The translations under genes and the position numbers were made by a program. Shown here piece after piece: positions 11,380 to 19,972 of a stretch of 64,000 nucleotides of DNA. The number at the start of each line of letters is the position of its first letter. Position 1 is the first letter of the stretch. Under the pieces are notes generated by a model, which made no database searches, was not told the origin of the DNA, and saw only the letters and a list, made by a program, of their open reading frames with translations. This DNA is from Acidobacteriota bacterium. Lineage in GTDB: Bacteria; Acidobacteriota; Blastocatellia; RBC074. The DNA lies in contig JADJLO010000003.1 in the NCBI GenBank assembly GCA_016710075.1, forward strand, positions 144,501 to 208,500, read 5' to 3'.

Positions 11380-12347
11380 ATGGGATTTCTACTACTTCCA
11401 ATAGTCTTTACCTTCGCCTTTTTGACGGTTGCGATCTATTTTTTCGTGAGTCGCGATACGGATGAATACCGGCGACGTATCGACGAGCGCATGAAGCATC
11501 TGGTGCAGGAGCGCGGCGGTGCAAGCCAAAGCGAGATGCAGATCCTGAAAGAGGAGCTGCTGAGCACCGTGCCGGCATTTCATCGGACGCTGATCCGCTT
11601 CGAGGTCTTCACCAAACTACAGAATATACTTAGCCAGGCCGACCTCAAGATCACGGTCTACCGATTCGTCATCTACAGTATGATTGGCGGCTTTCTGGTC
11701 GGACTGATCACTTTCTTCTTTTCGCGATCGCTGGTGGCGATGTTGATAGTCACGATAGTGGTCATGTTTTCGCCGCTCTTTTACGTGCTGCATTTGCGCA
11801 GCAGGAGATTCTATAAATTTGTCGAGCAACTGCCGGACTCACTGGAGTTGATGGTTCGATCGCTGCAAGCGGGTCACAGCTTCAGTTCCGCACTGCAGAT
11901 GGTTGCAACGGAGATGCCTGACCCCATTGCGCGTGAATTCGGGAAAGCCTATGAAGAACAGAACCTGGGGTTGAACATCAAATCGGCGCTTGAAAATCTG
12001 GTCGAAAGGGTGCCGATCATGGATCTGAAACTCTGCGTCACTGCCGTTTTGATCCAGAGAGAGATCGGCGGCAACCTCTCGGAGGTGCTCAGAAATATTA
12101 GCCACACGATTCGCGAACGTTTCCGCATCCAGGGGAGATCCGGGTAAAATCGGCCCAGGCGCGTCTTTCAGGCTACATCGTCAGCGCCCTGCCTTTCTTC
12201 CTCTTCTTCTGGATAAACATGTTCAACCCCGACTATATGAAATCGCTCTATGATCATCCGAATGGCATCTACATCCTTTCAACCGGTGTGATCATGCAGC
12301 TGATCGGATGGCTGATCATCAAGAAGATAGTGAATATTCAGATCTGA
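11380..12347 (+). CDS. tadB: TadB, type II secretion F-like inner-membrane protein (single-base frameshift)
   Basis: A platform protein of the Tad pilus, expected to form a heterodimer with TadC and transmit force from TadA. It has one N-terminal helix, a cytoplasmic helical T2SSF domain (LPDSLELMVRSLQAGHSFSS), and in the printed frame ends abruptly at RIQGRSG. Adding one G to the run at 12132-12135 restores the expected continuation (EIRVKSAQARLSGYIVSAL) and the last two membrane helices, ending at TGA 12345 for about 322 aa, the usual TadB length. As printed, the C-terminal membrane pair would be missing. Confidence 0.87.
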
Positions 12348-12386
12348 GCGGGCATCGGGCCCGAAAAAAAATAACGGATGTAATTT

Positions 12387-13322
12387 ATGGAACCCTCTGC
12401 TTTATTACTATACGTGACGATAGCCTTTACGGTAGGCAGTCTTTTTCTGGCGGCATACTGGCTTGTAGCGCGGCCTGCGGATCCGGTCAAGACGCGACTG
12501 AAGGAGATCAATCCGCGTTTTGTTGAGGAGGTTGCGTCGCAGCCATTAGGCGCGATGGTTTATGATCGCATCGCCAAGCCACTCGCCGATCTGCTTCCGC
12601 CGTCGCCCAGAAATGTTCGACGCCTGCGTCGCCGCCTGATTATGGCCGGTTTCGTCAATGAAAACGCGGTGACCATCTTCAGGGCGCTTCAACTGGCGGC
12701 GGCTCTGCTGTTTCCCGCGATTACCGTCTTCATCCTGGTAATTGTCCTGAGGCATCCGATCGACAGCTCGACTATTGGTCTGACAGTCGTTTCACTCTGC
12801 TTCGGGATGTTCATGCCGAATTTTACGCTTTCGAGGATGATCACGAATCGGCAGGGGCGGATAACCCGGGCTCTTCCTGATGCGCTGGACCTGATGGTGG
12901 TTTGCGTCGAGGCCGGGCTTGGGCTCAATGCCGCATTGCATCGTGTCGGTCGCGAGATGGAGATGGTCGAACCCGCTTTGTCGGGTGAGCTGGCGGTTAC
13001 GAATCGCGAAATCCGGGCGGGCAAGCCGAGAGATGAGGCTCTGCGTAATCTCGGTGATCGCACCGGAGTGGACGATGTTAAATCACTCGTCGCAATGCTG
13101 GTTCAGACTGACAGATTCGGAACTTCGATCGCCGACAGCCTGAGAGTTTTCGCCGATTCGATGCGAACCAAGCGACGTCAGCGGGCGGAGGAGATGGTCG
13201 CGAAGGCCGCCATTAAGTTGATTTTTCCTTTACTCTTATTTATCTTTCCCGCACTGCTGATTGTGCTCATGGGCCCTGCGCTGATCAAGATCTCAGTGCT
13301 TTTCGGCCAAATGTCGCAATGA
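12387..13322 (+). CDS. tadC: TadC, type II secretion F-like inner-membrane protein
   Basis: A 311-aa partner of TadB with the same fold: an N-terminal helix (residues 5-25), two further helices near 105-150, the T2SSF signature ALPDALDLMVVCVEAGLGLN, and a C-terminal helix pair (LIFPLLLFIFPALLIVLM). It is intact. It starts 40 bases after the reconstructed tadB stop, so the two are probably translated from one message, matching the conserved tadA-B-C order. Confidence 0.92.
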   Translation: MEPSALLLYVTIAFTVGSLFLAAYWLVARPADPVKTRLKEINPRFVEEVASQPLGAMVYDRIAKPLADLLPPSPRNVRRLRRRLIMAGFVNENAVTIFRALQLAAALLFPAITVFILVIVLRHPIDSSTIGLTVVSLCFGMFMPNFTLSRMITNRQGRITRALPDALDLMVVCVEAGLGLNAALHRVGREMEMVEPALSGELAVTNREIRAGKPRDEALRNLGDRTGVDDVKSLVAMLVQTDRFGTSIADSLRVFADSMRTKRRQRAEEMVAKAAIKLIFPLLLFIFPALLIVLMGPALIKISVLFGQMSQ

Positions 13323-13383
13323 TCTCGCAATTCAGCGTGTCGTGGTTGATTTGAATAATTGTAAATCATAAAGGAGACCCCCA

Positions 13384-13551
13384 ATGCAGTTCCTGATTGC
13401 CCTGCTTTTGTTCTTGCAAGCAGAAGGATCGGAAAGACCAGACCTGTTTCTCAACTACGTTATCATCGGTTTGTTGCTGGTAGTTGCAGCCATACTCGGA
13501 GTCATTGTGGTTCGCCGCAGGATGACCGAGCGAGATGATGACTGGGATTAG
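13384..13551 (+). CDS. Small single-pass membrane peptide (55 aa)
   Basis: A short frame with a strong AAGGAG at 13371-13376 and ATG 13384. The peptide has a short hydrophobic start (FLIALLLFL), a polar turn, then one clear membrane helix (YVIIGLLLVVAAILGVIVV) and a charged tail ending RRRMTERDDDWD. It lies directly after tadC in the same orientation. I do not recognise the family. The ribosome site and helix make it a believable gene and a possible small accessory subunit of the pilus platform. Confidence 0.6.
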   Translation: MQFLIALLLFLQAEGSERPDLFLNYVIIGLLLVVAAILGVIVVRRRMTERDDDWD

Positions 13552-13627
13552 TTGGAAGTACCGGATTAATTTATTTATTTATTTAATAGATGGGGCGCCG
13601 CAGGAAGTGCCCCCGGTATGGATGTAA

Positions 13628-13972
13628 ATGAGGATAAACCATCAGCCGACCGGAAGGTGCATTGCCGGGCGAGTAGTTCTGGCAAATACTTTTCTGACCC
13701 GGCTGCGTGGACTGATGTTTCGCCGCAGTCTTGCCCCAGATGAAGCTCTTTGGTTGCGCCCGTGCAACGGCATTCATACTTTCTGGATGCTCTTTGCGAT
13801 CGACGCGGTCTTTCTCGATCGCGAGATGCGGGTGGTCAAACTCGTTGAAAACATGAAACCATTTCGCGTCGGCAAACCTCATCTTGCCGCGCGAAGCGTG
13901 CTCGAACTTCCCGCGCACTCGATTTCGCGTCTGGAACTCAAGCTGGGAGATCAGCTTGAGGCGATCCGCTGA
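13628..13972 (+). CDS. DUF192 family protein
   Basis: A 114-aa protein of the DUF192 (COG1430) family. Characteristic elements are the opening TFLTRLRGLMFRRSLAPDEAL, the central CNGIHTFWMLFAIDAVFLDREMRVVKLVENMKPFR, and the ending ARSVLELPAHS. Proteins of this family are small beta-rich domains, often exported or near envelope genes; their biochemical role is unknown. This copy lacks an obvious signal peptide. Members commonly neighbour tad genes in acidobacteria and deltaproteobacteria as far as I recall. Confidence 0.83.
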   Translation: MRINHQPTGRCIAGRVVLANTFLTRLRGLMFRRSLAPDEALWLRPCNGIHTFWMLFAIDAVFLDREMRVVKLVENMKPFRVGKPHLAARSVLELPAHSISRLELKLGDQLEAIR

Positions 13973-14030
13973 ACAAAAAGAGAGATCTGAGGCGACCCTC
14001 CCCCATCGCCAAAGCTTTAACCGGCTTATT

Positions 14031-14102
14031 ACCAGTGATTTGACCAGTGATTTGACCAGTGATTTGACCAGTGATTTGACCAGTGATTTGACCAGTGATT
14101 TG
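14031..14102 (+). repeat. Six perfect tandem copies of a 12-bp unit
   Basis: The unit ACCAGTGATTTG is repeated six times without a mismatch, ending two bases before the ATG of the next gene. It takes the place where a ribosome site would be. Copy-number change by slippage would alter the leader of the downstream gene. Confidence 0.95.
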
Positions 14103-14104
14103 AA

Positions 14105-15682
14105 ATGACGGAGACCAGACCGCAAAACCGCCGGTCCCGTGACAACCGTGTGAATGCGGCGGCGCGGTGGCTTCTGCCGTCTTTGGGCAGTTTCTGCATC
14201 CTGCTGGTGCTCTACCTGTTGATCGGGAGTTCGTGGCGTTTTCTTGTGGACAGCGATACAGGCTGGCACATCCGGACAGGGGAGATCATTCTCCAGACGA
14301 GGTCCGTGGTCAGGCAGGATCCGTTCTCTCACACGATGTATGGCCGCGAATGGTTTGCCTGGGAATGGCTCTCAGAGCTGGTCATGGCGCTGTTGCACCG
14401 CTGGCGCGGACTGGCTGGAGTAGTGGCGGGCGCGATTCTGGTGCTGCTGGTGGCCTACACGCTCCTCTACCGTCAGATGATCCGACGGGGATCGGATGCG
14501 GTAATCGCCTTTGTTTTTACGATCTTTGCATCTTTATGTTGTATCGTTCAGTGGCTCGCCCGACCGCATCTGGTTTCAATCGCACTGATGATCGTCTGGT
14601 TGGGGATGGTCGAGGATTTTCGCCGCCGGCGAAGCCGGGTGATCTGGTTCATTCCGCTGCTCATCGTTTTATGGGCGAATCTTCATGGCGCATTTGCCGT
14701 GACCTTTGTTTTGCTGGGGATCTATGGGGTCGGAGAGTGGATTGAATCCGGGATCCGGGGCGACTGGTGGAGCCCGGCCGTGCGAACCGCCACCGGCACT
14801 TATCTCGCGGTCGGCCTGGCCTCCGCAGTCGCGGCCATGGCCACTCCGTTCGGTCCGAAACTGTTCCTGCATTTGTTCGATTATCTGACCGACAGCCGGC
14901 TGCTTTCGACGATCGTTGAGTTTCAATCGCCGAATTTTCATCTGATAAACGGCAAGCTGATAGAAGTGCTGCTGCTGTTTGGTTTCATCGCCGCAGCCAA
15001 TGCCGTCAGACAGGGGAAAGTAATCGAGGCCGGACTGGTTATGCTGTGGGGGCACATGACGCTGCAATCCGAGCGTCATGTCACACTGGCGGCAGTGATC
15101 ATCTGCCCGCTCATCGCGCAGCAACTGACATTGCTTGCGGCCGAGTTTCTCGATCGCCGGACTGGAGACGATAAACCGGCGGCGAGGGCCCTGCGTGCGA
15201 TCCGCCAGTGGTACAGGGGCGTCATGTCCATCGATGCTCAATTGACAGGCGCGGCCCTTTACCTGGCCATTCTGTTCTTTGTCTTGTGGGCGCCTTCAGG
15301 CAGCCTCGCCGGCAAACTGCTTTCGCCGAAGTTTGCTCCCGAAAGATTCCCGGTTGAGGCGGCCGACTTCATTGAACGGTCAGAACTTCAGGGCAGGATG
15401 TTTGCGTATGACCAGTTCGGAGGCTACCTGATCTACAGGCTCTACCCCCGGATTCGGGTCTTTGTCGATGGCCGCAGCGATTTTTACCGGCAGGGAAACG
15501 TGCTTGCCGATACCGATATTATTTCGCAGGCGGGGCCTCAATGGCCGGAAAAACTTGATCAATATGAAATTCAGTGGATGTTGCTCAAACGCGACGAACC
15601 ACTTGCCCGGATTGCCCGATTAAGTGGATACTGGAACGTCATTTACGAGGATAAATTCAATCTCATCCTCTCGCGAAAATAA
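14105..15682 (+). CDS. Polytopic membrane protein, GT-C-like
   Basis: A 525-aa protein with about ten membrane helices. After the first helix there is an acidic loop (DSDTGWHIRTGE) and the motif RQDPFSHTMYGREWFAWEWL, typical of a group of unnamed membrane proteins that resemble GT-C glycosyltransferases. The last 130 residues form a soluble domain (RMFAYDQFGGYLIYRLYPRI, then VFVDGRSDFY) ending in a short strand-rich region. It might glycosylate pilins or an envelope polymer, but no substrate can be inferred. There is no Shine-Dalgarno; the tandem 12-mer occupies the leader. Confidence 0.7.
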   Translation: MTETRPQNRRSRDNRVNAAARWLLPSLGSFCILLVLYLLIGSSWRFLVDSDTGWHIRTGEIILQTRSVVRQDPFSHTMYGREWFAWEWLSELVMALLHRWRGLAGVVAGAILVLLVAYTLLYRQMIRRGSDAVIAFVFTIFASLCCIVQWLARPHLVSIALMIVWLGMVEDFRRRRSRVIWFIPLLIVLWANLHGAFAVTFVLLGIYGVGEWIESGIRGDWWSPAVRTATGTYLAVGLASAVAAMATPFGPKLFLHLFDYLTDSRLLSTIVEFQSPNFHLINGKLIEVLLLFGFIAAANAVRQGKVIEAGLVMLWGHMTLQSERHVTLAAVIICPLIAQQLTLLAAEFLDRRTGDDKPAARALRAIRQWYRGVMSIDAQLTGAALYLAILFFVLWAPSGSLAGKLLSPKFAPERFPVEAADFIERSELQGRMFAYDQFGGYLIYRLYPRIRVFVDGRSDFYRQGNVLADTDIISQAGPQWPEKLDQYEIQWMLLKRDEPLARIARLSGYWNVIYEDKFNLILSRK

Positions 15683-15738
15683 ATGGAAATTTGAGATTTG
15701 AAATCTGAGATTTTTGTTATATCAGGAAGGTGGTAGTC

Positions 15739-16792
15739 ATGGCTTTTGAAAAATTCATGCGAATTCTTCGCACACCCGTTATCACAGGCATCGTTGTGGC
15801 AGTGGTTGCAATTGCATCGCTTACGGCCATACCGGAGGTGCGCACCCGGATTTCGTCGAATCTTGAATTTGGGGCCAATTTCTTCCTCTTCGATGACGAT
15901 GAGGCAGGGGATAACGTCCAGCCCGGAGCCAAAAAGCCAAATGCCTTCAAGCGCATATTCACTGCGCCGGTGCGAGTCATGGCGCGATTGTTCAGGAAGA
16001 AAGACGACAATGTCGCCATGAACATGAAGAAGATCAGCGAGAAAGACATGGAGAAGGTGAAGGTCGTTCCAATGAGCCGCACCCGGGATGGTCTGCAGGA
16101 TCAGATTGCCGATTCAGGCGGCATCACCAGGGAAGCGACAACCGCGGAAGCGGCTTCTCAGAACCTGTTTGATGACGCAGTCGAGTTGCATGATCGCAAC
16201 CGGCTTGATAGCGCCATCGAGAAGCTGGTTGCCGCTACCGTGCTCCACCCGAATTTTGCCGAAGCCTACAACCTGTTGGCCGTCTGTTATGACGAGAAAG
16301 GTCAGTACAAGGCCGCTCAGGATGAATACAAGAAAGCGCTCCAGGTTGAATCGAACAATGCGCGATTCCTCAACAACCTCGGATACTCGTACTACCTCTC
16401 GGGAGATTACGGCAACGCCGTCAAATGGTACGGTAAGGGCATCAAGGTCACTCCAAACGACCGCCGCATGCACAACAATATCGGCCTGGCATATGGTCGC
16501 AAAGGCGATTTCAAAAAAGCCAGAGAGCATTTTGTCATTGCCGTTGGTGAGACCGGGGCCGATCTGAACCTCGGATACGTATACAGCCAGCAGGGACGAT
16601 TTGACGATGCGATCAGACACTATGAGTCGGCGCTCAAGGCTCAACCCCCAGTCGCTCTCGGCTATGAGCAATCTCGCTCAGCTTTATGAACGCACCGGAA
16701 GACTGCGGGAAGCTGGAATCCTCAGCGAGCAGTACAAGAGGCTCTCTGTCAGCGCCCAGCAGAAACAGCAGACGGTGGATCAGCAACAGTAA
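15739..16792 (+). CDS. TPR protein with N-terminal membrane anchor, TadD-like (single-base frameshift)
   Basis: An N-terminal anchor (VITGIVVAVVAIASLTAI) is followed by a charged linker and at least four TPR units from about residue 145 (HPNFAEAYNLLAVCYDEKGQ; NNARFLNNLGYSYYLSGD; NDRRMHNNIGLAYGRKGD). In the printed frame the protein ends QPPVALGYEQSRSAL. Removing one C from the C-run 16645-16649 joins it to a fifth TPR (AMSNLAQLYERTGRLREAG) and a Gln-rich tail, about 350 aa. In tad loci TadD is a TPR lipoprotein; this one is anchored differently but sits in the same place. I chose ATG 15739, with AGGAAGG upstream, over GTG 15730. Confidence 0.78.
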
Positions 16793-16799
16793 TAAAACC

Positions 16800-16880
16800 G
16801 TTTAAAGATTAAAGTTCAAAGTTTAAAGATCAGTTCAATGCTGATCAACTTTGAACTTTAATCGTTAAACTTTAAACTCA
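16800..16880. repeat. AAAGTTTAAAG-family hairpin
   Basis: A 17-base arm (16807-16823) is perfectly complementary to 16847-16863. Inside it a second stem pairs GATCAG (16828-16833) with CTGATC (16841-16846), with a 4-base bulge and 7-base loop. The flanks are further AAAGTTTAAA units. It lies between the TPR gene and the AAA ATPase gene. Confidence 0.8.
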
Positions 16881-16907
16881 CTTTTCCTCCCCCGTTCCGG
16901 TGTCATT

Positions 16908-18188
16908 ATGACTGAAGCAGTTCAACAGCAGGTGAGCAGCAAACCTTTTGCGCCTCCATATCCCGAATCGCTTGAAGAGACCGGCCTTTCATTTCAATTT
17001 CTGGCCGACCTTGCTCTCAAGACCGCCGCGACTGAGAGTGCCATGACCACTTCGGCGGTTGCCGAGCGGATCTGTCTTCCCATGACTCTGGTGGAGCAGT
17101 TGATGCAGCATCTCTACCGCGAGAAGATGCTCGAGATTCGTGGCGCCGTTGGTTTCAACAACAACCGCTATGCGCTGCTCGATCGCGGCTGGGATCAGCT
17201 CAGAAGGCTGCAGGAGATCTCAGGTTATGTTGGCCCGGCGCCGGTTTCGCTGGCCTATTACACCGCGATGATGCGTTCTCAGGCGCAGCCCGAGGATCTG
17301 GTCAACTCGGATCAGGTGGCCTCGGCATTCTCCGATCTGGTTTTGCCGGAAAGCCTGCTGCAGACACTTGGTTTTGCCATCAATTCCCGCCGCAGCCTCT
17401 TTATTTCCGGCATTGCCGGAACGGGAAAGACCTCTGTTGCCGAGCGCATCAATAACGCTCTTCAAACTCCAATCTGGATTCCATACGCCATCGCAATCGA
17501 TGATCACGTCATCAACATCTATGACGCACACAACCACGAAAGAACTCTGGATGAGGATAACTTCGATTCATATGACAGACGGTGGATCCGGATCTCCCGT
17601 CCGCTGATCATTGTCGGCGGTGAAATGACTCTCGTCAGCACCGACCTTACATACAATCGGGCCTCCCGATACTACGAAGCGCCATTTCAGGTCAAAGCCA
17701 ATTGCGGAACGCTGGTGATTGACGATTTCGGGCGTCAGCGTGTCGAGCCGGAGGAGCTGCTCAATCGCTGGATCGTTCCACTGGAGCGCAAGGTCGATTT
17801 CCTGACGCTGCATACCGGAAAGAAGATCAGCGTGCCGTTCGAGGAACTGGTAGTCTTCTCGACCAACCTGGAACCGAGTCGCCTGGTGGATGAGGCTTTT
17901 CTGCGGCGCATGGGATACCGGGTTCGCATCGAGCCTCCGTCGGAAGAGACTTACAGACAAATATTTGAGCGATTTGCCGTCGGAAATGGAGTCGGTTACG
18001 AAGATTCGATTCTCGATTACCTGATATCCAAATACCCTGTGGAAAACCGGATCAGGAAGGCATGCGAACCTCGTGATCTGATTAACAGGTTCCTCGACAT
18101 CTGCCAGTACAAAGGGCTGCCTCTCGAACTCAACAGGGAATTGCTCGATCTGGCCTGGAGCAACTATTTCGGACTTGCGCATGTTTGA
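16908..18188 (+). CDS. AAA ATPase with N-terminal winged-helix-like region
   Basis: A 426-aa protein. Residues 25-110 look like a winged-helix unit (SAVAERICLPMTLVEQLMQHLYREKML), followed by an AAA module with Walker A GIAGTGKTS (168-176) and Walker B TLVIDDF (268-274), then sensor-like STNLEP near residue 323 and an arginine-bearing EAFLRRMGYRVRI. It resembles acidobacterial ATPases found with tad genes and, in its domain order, MoxR-like chaperones. The downstream gene starts inside its stop (8-base overlap), so the two are translationally coupled. Its target is unknown; remodelling of the pilus or envelope complex is an inference. Confidence 0.75.
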   Translation: MTEAVQQQVSSKPFAPPYPESLEETGLSFQFLADLALKTAATESAMTTSAVAERICLPMTLVEQLMQHLYREKMLEIRGAVGFNNNRYALLDRGWDQLRRLQEISGYVGPAPVSLAYYTAMMRSQAQPEDLVNSDQVASAFSDLVLPESLLQTLGFAINSRRSLFISGIAGTGKTSVAERINNALQTPIWIPYAIAIDDHVINIYDAHNHERTLDEDNFDSYDRRWIRISRPLIIVGGEMTLVSTDLTYNRASRYYEAPFQVKANCGTLVIDDFGRQRVEPEELLNRWIVPLERKVDFLTLHTGKKISVPFEELVVFSTNLEPSRLVDEAFLRRMGYRVRIEPPSEETYRQIFERFAVGNGVGYEDSILDYLISKYPVENRIRKACEPRDLINRFLDICQYKGLPLELNRELLDLAWSNYFGLAHV

Positions 18189-19114
18189 TATCAAATCCAG
18201 GATTTCGAAACTTGGATGCCTGCGGTCCCTGTTGCCCCTGTTGCCCGCGCTGGTTCTGATTTTGAGCGCAGGGGTGATCGTGCGTGCCGATGAAGTTCAT
18301 CTCAGGGATGGCCGCATCCTCACTGCGGAATCGGTCTGGGAGGCCGGCGAGACGGTCTTTTACCGTCAGGGATCGATCATTGCTTCGGTTTCAAAGTCCG
18401 ATGTTGTAAAGATCACAAGACGTGCGCCCGATGAGGCTCCGCTGAAGGCCGCCTCTTCAGGCGCAAAATCCAGGTCTGAAGCGACACTCGCCGACTCATC
18501 CGGCGATAAAAACGGCCGCAAGATCACCAGGCTGATACTCACCGACGGAACGCAGATCGATGCCGATGCGATCTGGGAAGATGCCGGCAGAATCGGTTAC
18601 CGTCTCGGCAAAATGCAGACATTTATCGATCGCGCCGAAGTCAAATCGGTGCTTCGCGATCTTGTCAAAAATGAATCAGAGATGCCGGCCGGCGGCAGCC
18701 TGCGTTATTCAACAGGGCATCGCGGCCTCGATCAGTTGATACTCTACAACTCGGTGAAACACGATGTCGATCCGATGCTCATCTATTTCGTGATGCGTGA
18801 AGAATCCGCCTTCAATCATCGCGCCGTCTTCCAGAGTGGGTGCGCGTGGATTGATGCAGTTGATGCCCGGCACGGCAAGGCGCCTGGGTGTGCGCAACAT
18901 CAATGACCCGGTCGAAAATGTCGATGCCGGGACTCGTTATCTCAGAACCCTCCTCGAGATGTTTGATGGTGATGTCAATCTGGCCCTCGCCGCATACAAT
19001 GCCGGCGAAGATGCCGTCCTCAGGTATGGCAGGCGCATCCCGCCTTACCGCGAGACCAGGAATTATGTCTGGAGGATCAATGCAGCTTATCGACGATCGA
19101 TGGCAAACCCTTAG
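18181..19114 (+). CDS. Lytic transglycosylase, SLT domain (single-base frameshift)
   Basis: A peptidoglycan-cleaving enzyme, about 310 aa after correction. Signal peptide residues 10-38. Two similar modules of about 40 residues follow (VHLRDGRILTAESVWEAGET and LILTDGTQIDADAIWEDAGR). Then the SLT domain: the catalytic Glu in MREESAFNHRA, then GARGLMQLMPGTARRLGV, and AAYNAGEDAV. The frame breaks between the catalytic Glu and GLMQLMP; deleting one T at 18829-18830 joins them. It overlaps the ATPase gene by 8 bases. Its place suggests it opens the cell wall for the Tad pilus machine. Confidence 0.85.
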
Positions 19115-19116
19115 AA

Positions 19117-19163
19117 TTAAAGTTCAAAGTTTAAGGTTTTGAGTTCTTTAAACCTTGAACTTC
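19117..19163. repeat. AAAGTTTAAAG-family inverted repeat (short)
   Basis: AAGTTCAAAGTTTAAGG faces CTTTAAACCTTGAACTT with a few mismatches, making a short hairpin just before the GGAGGA of the next gene. Confidence 0.6.
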
Positions 19164-19180
19164 CCGTTGGAGGAATGCAC

Positions 19181-19951
19181 ATGAAGTATCTCGCCCCTCT
19201 CTTCCTCACAGTTGTGGTGGCGCTCACAATCACTGCCGGCGCTCAAACCCAGACTGTTATTTCACCGTCAAGACGCGAGATTCTCAACAATGAATCTATC
19301 GTCAGTCTGTGCAAGGCCGGCTTCAAGGAGCGGACGATCATCACGCTGATCCGCACTTCGGAGACCTCATTCGACATCTCGACCCTGAGACTTGTCGAAT
19401 TAAAGCGGCGTGGCGTCGGCGAAAGAATCATCAGCGAGATGATAGAGCGGACGAATACCGGGGAGGCGCTCCGCAGGCTCACCACGCTTCGCGATGACGA
19501 GTTCTTCTCGAAGGACGACGAGGCATTCTTCAACGGGTCCTCGGTCTTCAAGGAGTTGCCCACCGAAAAAGAGGCGAGAAAGAAGGAAGATGAGGCGAGG
19601 ATCTTCGGGTCCCAGTCCGGATCGAAGAGCAGTACGCAGTCGCGTGGATTCGGCCCGCACGGCAGCAGCAGCGGTTCCAGCGATGTCTCCGGATCGGCCA
19701 CCGTCAGAATCATCAGGCCTCCAAGTGATTCCGGCCCCGCTCCCAAACTACAGCGCGCTCCAAAACTGGATAATCAGGGCGTCCTCGAACTGATTCAGGC
19801 CGGCTTTTCCGAGGGAACGATCATTCGCAAGATCGAATCCTCCCCCGTCGATTTCGATCTTTCAGCAAAAGCTATGGCTCAACTTCGCCAGAATCGCGTC
19901 AGTGAAAAGATTCTTAATGCCATGACGACGGCCATGGATGAATCGAAATAA
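19181..19951 (+). CDS. Exported protein with two copies of a ~55-residue helical module, unknown function
   Basis: About 256 aa with a signal peptide (PLFLTVVVALTITAGAQ). I start it at ATG 19181, six bases after GGAGGA (19169-19174); the ATG at 19175 is too close. Two similar modules sit at each end: NNESIVSLCKAGFKERTIIT continuing to VGERIISEMIERT, and DNQGVLELIQAGFSEGTIIR continuing to VSEKILNAMTTAM. Between them is a Ser/Gly/Lys-rich linker. The pattern hints at a small helical binding unit. It is followed 21 bases later by a VWFA gene in the same orientation. I do not recognise a named family. Confidence 0.65.
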   Translation: MKYLAPLFLTVVVALTITAGAQTQTVISPSRREILNNESIVSLCKAGFKERTIITLIRTSETSFDISTLRLVELKRRGVGERIISEMIERTNTGEALRRLTTLRDDEFFSKDDEAFFNGSSVFKELPTEKEARKKEDEARIFGSQSGSKSSTQSRGFGPHGSSSGSSDVSGSATVRIIRPPSDSGPAPKLQRAPKLDNQGVLELIQAGFSEGTIIRKIESSPVDFDLSAKAMAQLRQNRVSEKILNAMTTAMDESK

Positions 19952-19972
19952 TTATCAGTTCATTTTTATATA

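Noticed and set aside
14031..14102. CRISPR array
   Set aside because: The units are 12 bp with no spacers between them; it is a plain tandem repeat and no cas gene is near.
13583..14332. 249-codon minus-strand frame with SLVK repeats
   Set aside because: The repeat is simply the tandem 12-mer (12 is a multiple of three) read backwards; the frame overlaps DUF192 and the next membrane protein gene.
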